Shown: positions 59,640 through 64,000 of the stretch, piece by piece
Position numbering within the stretch: position 1 is the stretch's first letter
Layout of the letters: each line of letters opens with the position of its first letter
NCBI GenBank assembly: GCA_003254925.1
Contig: QANZ01050626.1
Coordinates: 71,438-135,437, forward strand
Length of the DNA stretch: 64,000 nt
Direction of reading: 5' to 3'
From: Chamaecrista fasciculata
Lineage: Eukaryota > Streptophyta > Magnoliopsida > Fabales > Fabaceae
Notes under the pieces: model-generated
The model's input: only the letters and a program-made list of their open reading frames with translations
What the model was told of the DNA's origin: nothing
Database searches by the model: none
Made by a program: the position numbers and the translations under genes

Positions 59640-60571
59640 AAGAAGAAAAGGAGTGAGGAAAGGAAGAAAATCTTAAAAGGTTCAATCACTAGTTTGTAAC
59701 TTTGTAGCATATCTGTAAGTTGAGCAAGCTTGCTTGGTTTCCCTCTCGTCAAATACTGAAACCAATATTTTGCATCAGCCCATCTTTTTGAGATCATCCA
59801 TTCAGTGAAGACAATTATCTGGCTTTGAACAGCATGCCTGGTTGTTCTTGCATTCGCATATTTTAACTGGGTTCTATAAGGAAAAGAAAAAAATGTGAGA
59901 ATATAGCTTATGACTACTGGCTATAGTGTATTATTATGTTGATCGACTGTCTTCTTCATGGTGTTAATTACTTGTGCTACAGAATTCATTAAAGTTGACA
60001 AGATGATGGTATAGATTTGAATTACAATAATGCATCAGCAGATTTGTTCGTATCACAGTTTTCAACATAGCATCAGTTCACTTTTTTACTTGAAAGTTTT
60101 TCATAGTCATACTTGAAAGCTAACTGTTAATAAGTCCTTATTCAATGATGAGGTAGCGCATTTCATGAAACAATTTAGCATTCAACTCAGCATTTTGTAA
60201 CAATAAGCCTCGATTACTTAGAGTTCAAATGAATTGAAACCTAAACAATCTTCAATAGTTCAGTTTGATTCTATTGGGTTACTGAGAAAATCCTGCATAG
60301 GTCCAATGTTCTAGCAAACTGATAGAGCAATAAGAATGGTAAGGCTTCATTATAAAAATCAATTGAACCAAACCCATTACACCCTTACCCAAAATTCGCC
60401 ATACATTAATCTTCAAAACAAAGCAACATTTCATCATAGATGCACAAAGCAACATTTGAGTAGTTTGCAAGATACTAGCATCAACCACAAAAACAGCCTC
60501 CTACTCCTAAATCCAACTTTATTTCACCTTCTAAAAACGACACACAAACTATAAAACATACCTTATAAAGT
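59640..60571 (-). other. Region downstream of homoserine kinase, possible spliced 3' untranslated region
   Basis: Shortly after the stop codon, the minus strand reads TTATAAG|GTATGTTTTATAG, a fair splice donor near 60561. CTTTTCCTTATAG|AACCCAG near 59875 is a fair acceptor, followed by 59640-59874 of more complex sequence. This would give a spliced 3' untranslated exon. Inference only. Confidence 0.35.
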
Positions 60572-61696
60572 TCAGTTCTTGATGCTACTGATGACTCTAG
60601 CACCAACCCGATCAAGCTGCTTCACATTTGCATAAGCTTTCAAATTCCCCTCCCTCAAGAAAGCCTCTATCATGTGTTTCCCAATTTCTTTCCCTCTCTC
60701 TTCATCATCTGTTATTGCAACTGCTGTAGGCCCAGCTCCACTTATAGTACACCCGAATGCTCCGGCGGCGATGGCGGCTCGCTTAACGGCCTCCATGCCG
60801 GGTATTAACGGCGCACGCCGTGGCTCGACAATCTTATCAGATGACAATGCCTTACCCAACCCTTCCAAATCCCCTTGTAACACTGAAGCCACCAAAGCCC
60901 CTCCTTGGCTACAATTATGTACATGGTGTGGCATGCCAATCTCAGAAGGCAATGCTTGTCTCATTTTCTTCGTGGGAGCTTCAAATTCAGGACTCACCAA
61001 TACAAAATACAAATCCCTATCATTTGGAAACTTCAATTGTATCAAATCTAAAGGCTCGTAACTTCGAATCAAAACAAACCCACCCATTATAGCCGGAGCT
61101 ACATTATCAGCATGATACCCTGAAACCTTCTCTTCAGATTTCAGAGCCGCGAGAACCAACTCATCGACGCCTAGCTTGTTGCCGAAAATCTCGTTGACGG
61201 CAACAGCAGCCGCCGCCGCGCTCGCCGCACTGGATCCGAGCCCGCTTCCTAGAGGCAAACCCTTCTCGAGAGACAGAGAGAGACCTACGGATCGAACGCC
61301 GAGCATTTTCATGACCTCGATGGCGGCGATTCCCGCGCAATTCCAGAGAGGGTTTTTGCTTAATTTCTTGACGCTGTCGTCGCCGGAAATCTCAGAGATG
61401 GAAATCTCGCCGGGGTGGACTTTTGGGTCGACGGAGAGAGAGACGAAGTCGCCGAGGCCGTCGACGGCGCAGCCGAGCCAATCGAAGCCGGGACCGAGGT
61501 TGGCGACGGTGGCCGGAGCAAAGGCTTTGACGGAGGCGAAAATGGGATCGGGCTCGGCGATGGAGACGTCGATTTTGGAGGAGACAGAGAGGTTGCATCT
61601 GAATCTGAAGATTGGCTTACTCGGCGATGATGAGAAGGAGATCGTCGTGGTGGTGGGTTTCGCCGGCGAGAGGAAGCAGCTGTATATGGTTGCCAT
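60572..61696 (-). CDS. HSK: Homoserine kinase, plastid (GHMP kinase family), intronless
   Basis: Phosphorylates homoserine to O-phosphohomoserine, the branch-point precursor of threonine/isoleucine and methionine, in the plastid stroma. A single 374-codon frame. Residues 1 to about 45 are Ser/Thr-rich with few acidic residues, a likely plastid transit peptide. The mature part starts near the family string KAFAPATVANLGPGFDWLG (about residues 57-75). The GHMP ATP-binding motif GLPLGSGLGSSAASA is at 146-160, HADNVAPAIMGG at 195-206 and the C-terminal GCTISGAGPTAVAI motif at 315-328. Length is as expected for plant HSK, and no key motif is lost. The first ATG is used, as it gives the transit peptide. 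The coding DNA is GC-richer than its surroundings, mostly at the 5' end. The Arabidopsis orthologue is also known as DMR1 in downy mildew work. Confidence 0.95.
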   Translation of the reverse strand: MATIYSCFLSPAKPTTTTISFSSSPSKPIFRFRCNLSVSSKIDVSIAEPDPIFASVKAFAPATVANLGPGFDWLGCAVDGLGDFVSLSVDPKVHPGEISISEISGDDSVKKLSKNPLWNCAGIAAIEVMKMLGVRSVGLSLSLEKGLPLGSGLGSSAASAAAAAVAVNEIFGNKLGVDELVLAALKSEEKVSGYHADNVAPAIMGGFVLIRSYEPLDLIQLKFPNDRDLYFVLVSPEFEAPTKKMRQALPSEIGMPHHVHNCSQGGALVASVLQGDLEGLGKALSSDKIVEPRRAPLIPGMEAVKRAAIAAGAFGCTISGAGPTAVAITDDEERGKEIGKHMIEAFLREGNLKAYANVKQLDRVGARVISSIKN

Positions 61697-62080
61697 CGGA
61701 GAAAGTGACTGTAAAACGCCGGCGGCAATGAGACTGACTGACCTACTTCAACGTGTGTAATTGAATTGGGTTGGTTAGCTTAACCCGATTGTACTATCTT
61801 TCTTATTAGTGGACAAAGTGACACATTATTTTGTATTTTGTTTTGTGGGCAAAATGGATGGCATTTTTGTTTGTTTGTCTCTTCCTCCTAAATTTTCTAC
61901 TAATGATGATCATGCTTTAGGTCTAAAAAATTCTTTCAAAATGGTTTAGTTGAACATGAGATGAGAGATCATTAATGCTTTTTTTTTTATATAATTTGTA
62001 TGATTAAGTTACTAGTTAAATTCCATTTAAATTTCAGGCCAAAAAAAAAAAATTCCACTCAAATCAAACTTCCTAAAATC
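61697..62080 (-). promoter_or_regulatory. Leader and promoter region of homoserine kinase
   Basis: About 100 bp upstream of the ATG (to about 61800) is moderately GC-rich and probably leader. Beyond lies AT-rich sequence with poly-A/T runs. No clear TATA box on the minus strand. Confidence 0.35.
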
Positions 62081-62405
62081 TCATTTTGGTCCATACTGTT
62101 AATATCAAATTGTTTAAGTCCATCAAATTTTTTGTTTTAGTCCGTAATGTTTTTTAACAATTTTGTTTTGGCCCCTAACGACTAAAAATAGTCAAATCTC
62201 TCTAGTTTAGTCTGTATACGACGAAACCAAATATGCGTGTTGTTAGGAGTGAGCAAAATCGGGTCAAACCCAATTAAAAATGTCAGGTTCAGACGGGTTG
62301 GGTTTCTGGTGCGGGTTGGTGGGTCATGATTTAAGAAAATGTAGGTCTAATTGGATTGAGCGGGTCAACCCGACTCAATCCGACCCGACCGGATATATGT
62401 ATTTT
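62081..62405. repeat. Decayed MULE-like and hAT-like fragments
   Basis: 62090-62230 has TTTTGGTCCATACTGTTAA-type text shared with the palindromic MULE families but no second arm. 62250-62400 has GGGTCAAACCCAATTA and CGGGTCAACCCGACTC, typical of decayed hAT-like repeats. Confidence 0.45.
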
Positions 62406-62715
62406 TTTTTATATAAAACTATATAAATAAATATGGTCTCTCTCGTTCTCTCCTCTCGTGAGTGTGAGTTCTTCTTCTCTCCTTGTTAGCTCTAGATATG
62501 ATCTGACCTCTGTTCTTGTGAGAGTTCTTTGTTTTTCTACTTTTGATCTGCTAGGCTGATCGTTTTGATCTTTGTTCAGTTTTTTCTCTCTATTTTTCCT
62601 ATGCTCAGTTTTCTCTGGTAGTGAGAGTTGAGTGTTTTATGAGTTTTCTTATTTGATCCTCAGATCTCTTCTCTTGTATAGATCTGGAACTTCAGTTTTT
62701 TGTGAGGAAGTGTGA

Positions 62716-63285
62716 GTGCTTGGTTTTGATTTCTTTTTCTTGTTCAGTTGTTGTGAGTTAGGGTTTTGTTCAAATCTGGACATTCTTTGTTTGCTCTGTT
62801 CTGGTTTTAGAGAAGGAAAGGTGCGATCAGAGAATAAATGGAGCACAGGCAGATCAAGAACAGAGATACTAATGAGAATCTTGATCTGCCGATCAGTTTC
62901 AGAGAAGTTGTTCAGTAAGATTACAGTGATGTTGATGATCAGAAAAGTGTGGAATGTTCGTGAAGGCTTGAGCATAATTGAGGTTAGTGTCTTCATCTTC
63001 TGTTTTCGCTTTGAGAAATCTTTAAACTGCGGCAAGATTTCTAGAGGTAGACCTCGGCTCATCTTAGGCTTCTTGTTGATTGTGGAAATATGGCCTTCAA
63101 TGTACAATGTTAATGAAATAGATCTGACTTTAAATTTGTGTTGGATTCAATTGTGTGGAATGCCTATGGAAAATTTTAATATGCTTGCTCATAGAGGTTT
63201 TGAGAGGTATTTGGTCAATTTTTTCATGTTGCTTGGCTTAAAAAGGAAAAAAGGAGATGTTAGAGGATGTTCTAAAAAAGAATAG
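62716..63285 (+). pseudogene. DUF4283-like retroelement protein fragment
   Basis: The frame reads MIRKVWNVREGLSIIEV, then FCFRFEKSLNC, RGRPRLILGFLLIVEIWPSM and IDLTLNLCWIQLCGMPMENF. The W-x(3)-G ... F-F ... L(I/V)...W ... FWVQ(I/L)xGLP layout is that of DUF4283, a domain found in plant LINE and other retroelement-derived proteins. The zinc knuckle and later enzymatic parts are absent. A pyrimidine-rich leader (62410-62700) precedes it. Confidence 0.55.
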
Positions 63286-63688
63286 TAGAACACTCAGTGT
63301 TATTGATTGGATACAGAGTTTTTTATGTCTGGATGAGATTGAATTGTGTATTCAAGTTGGTTATATTAGTTGCAAGGAAAGAATTATTAAGGAGGAGATG
63401 GATGCAAGATTGGAGAGTTTTAAACATTTGAGTAAGGATTTGGTGGAGATTTCTATGTTGTTGGGTGCTAGGAGAAGAATTGAGGATAAGTTTGTGACAA
63501 TTGGGAATGTTTTTACTGTGAGTAATGGTGGCTGTTATGGTACAACCACCATAGAGCAATGATAGGCGTTTGTGGATCTGTCAGGGCTTGGGAGTTGCCC
63601 TGGCAGATAAGAGGTCTATTGATGTTGATCTCTTTGAAATAAATCAGGCTGTTGGTTGCTTGTTTAATGTTTTTTTAGGTGTACTCTT
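63286..63688 (+). other. Sequence between the DUF4283 fragment and the copia LTR
   Basis: The frame 63257-63562 overlaps the end of the previous one. It encodes a Glu/Lys-rich, possibly helical peptide without a recognised domain, and may be the frameshifted continuation of the same retroelement protein. Confidence 0.35.
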
Positions 63689-64000
63689 TGTTGGGAAACA
63701 ACAAAGGGAGCGCAGCGGAAAAATTAAAAAAAAAAAACTTGATTAAATATGCTATCTCTGTGATTCCTTCCAGGATCCACTAACTATGTTTATACCAGGA
63801 AAGTAAAGATGTTTACCTAATTTCAATCGGTGACTTATCGTGTTCGCGAATTTGAGAAGTCCACTTCGAGTGTCCTTCCTCTACCGGTGATCCACACGAG
63901 CAGTTTGGCAGATGCCCAGGTGCTAGCCTCCTTCACTTCTTCCCAAGTGAATACGGGAACTCTATCTATGATTCTTGAATAATCAAGAACTGTTCTTGAT
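63689..64000 (-). mobile_element. Copia-type LTR, second copy (cut by window edge)
   Basis: It begins TGTTGGGAAAC and shares GCGCAGCGGAA, CAGGATCCACTA, TTTCAATCGGT, GTCCTTCCTCT, CCGGT(A/G)AT, ACACGA(A/G)CAGTTTG and CAAGAAC blocks in order with 14176-14530. On the minus strand it ends TTTCCCAACA. The outer part is off the right edge. Confidence 0.75.

Noticed and set aside
60672-61760. Long plus-strand and alternative minus-strand open frames over the homoserine kinase region (up to 194 aa)
   Set aside because: They are shadow frames of the GC-rich kinase coding sequence and show no domain.

Overview
This is an AT-rich window from a eudicot nuclear genome; the species cannot be named from sequence alone. 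The evidence is spliced plant genes with GT-AG introns, plant-specific proteins (tonoplast sugar transporter, plastid homoserine kinase, plant CMP-sialic-acid-transporter-like protein) and a dense plant transposon load. Two assembly gaps are present: one N at 6206 and 22 Ns at 48754-48775.

Three host genes can be read. (1) 1077-7371, minus strand: a 13-exon nucleotide-sugar transporter of the CMP-sialic-acid-transporter-like family (closest in my recollection to Arabidopsis CSTLP4); its last exon lies beyond the left edge. (2) 34512-39298, plus strand: a complete 5-coding-exon tonoplast sugar transporter (TST/TMT type, 738 aa). (3) 60572-61696, minus strand: an intronless plastid homoserine kinase (374 aa). 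They work in separate pathways (Golgi nucleotide-sugar import, vacuolar sugar loading, threonine/methionine/isoleucine synthesis) and show no sign of being a functional cluster.

The rest is mostly transposon-derived. 8.1-16.0 kb holds LTR-retrotransposon debris: a rearranged Ty3/gypsy (Athila-like) element with a deleted interior, copia LTRs, and a copia RT/RNase H remnant with its 3' LTR. 16.1-33.5 kb is a field of short palindromic non-autonomous DNA elements, many bordered by 9-10 bp target-site duplications (MULE type), plus two small Helitrons, a hAT MITE with a perfect 8-bp duplication, a SINE and a tandem segmental duplication. 39.3-53.1 kb has more of the same, including a PIF/Harbinger-like element with a nested MULE and a 2.1-kb Pack-MULE with ~850-bp inverted arms enclosing a captured GRAS (SCARECROW-LIKE 32-type) gene fragment. 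53150-57070 is an apparently intact 3.9-kb autonomous hAT transposon with a 4-exon transposase, matching terminal repeats and a perfect 8-bp duplication. The right end carries a DUF4283-like retroelement fragment and a second copy of the copia LTR seen at 14.2 kb.

The most interesting points are the Pack-MULE with the GRAS fragment, the complete hAT element, a MULE whose two arms both carry the same unidentified coding-like segment, the Helitron pair, and a likely assembly artefact inside intron 5 of the first gene.
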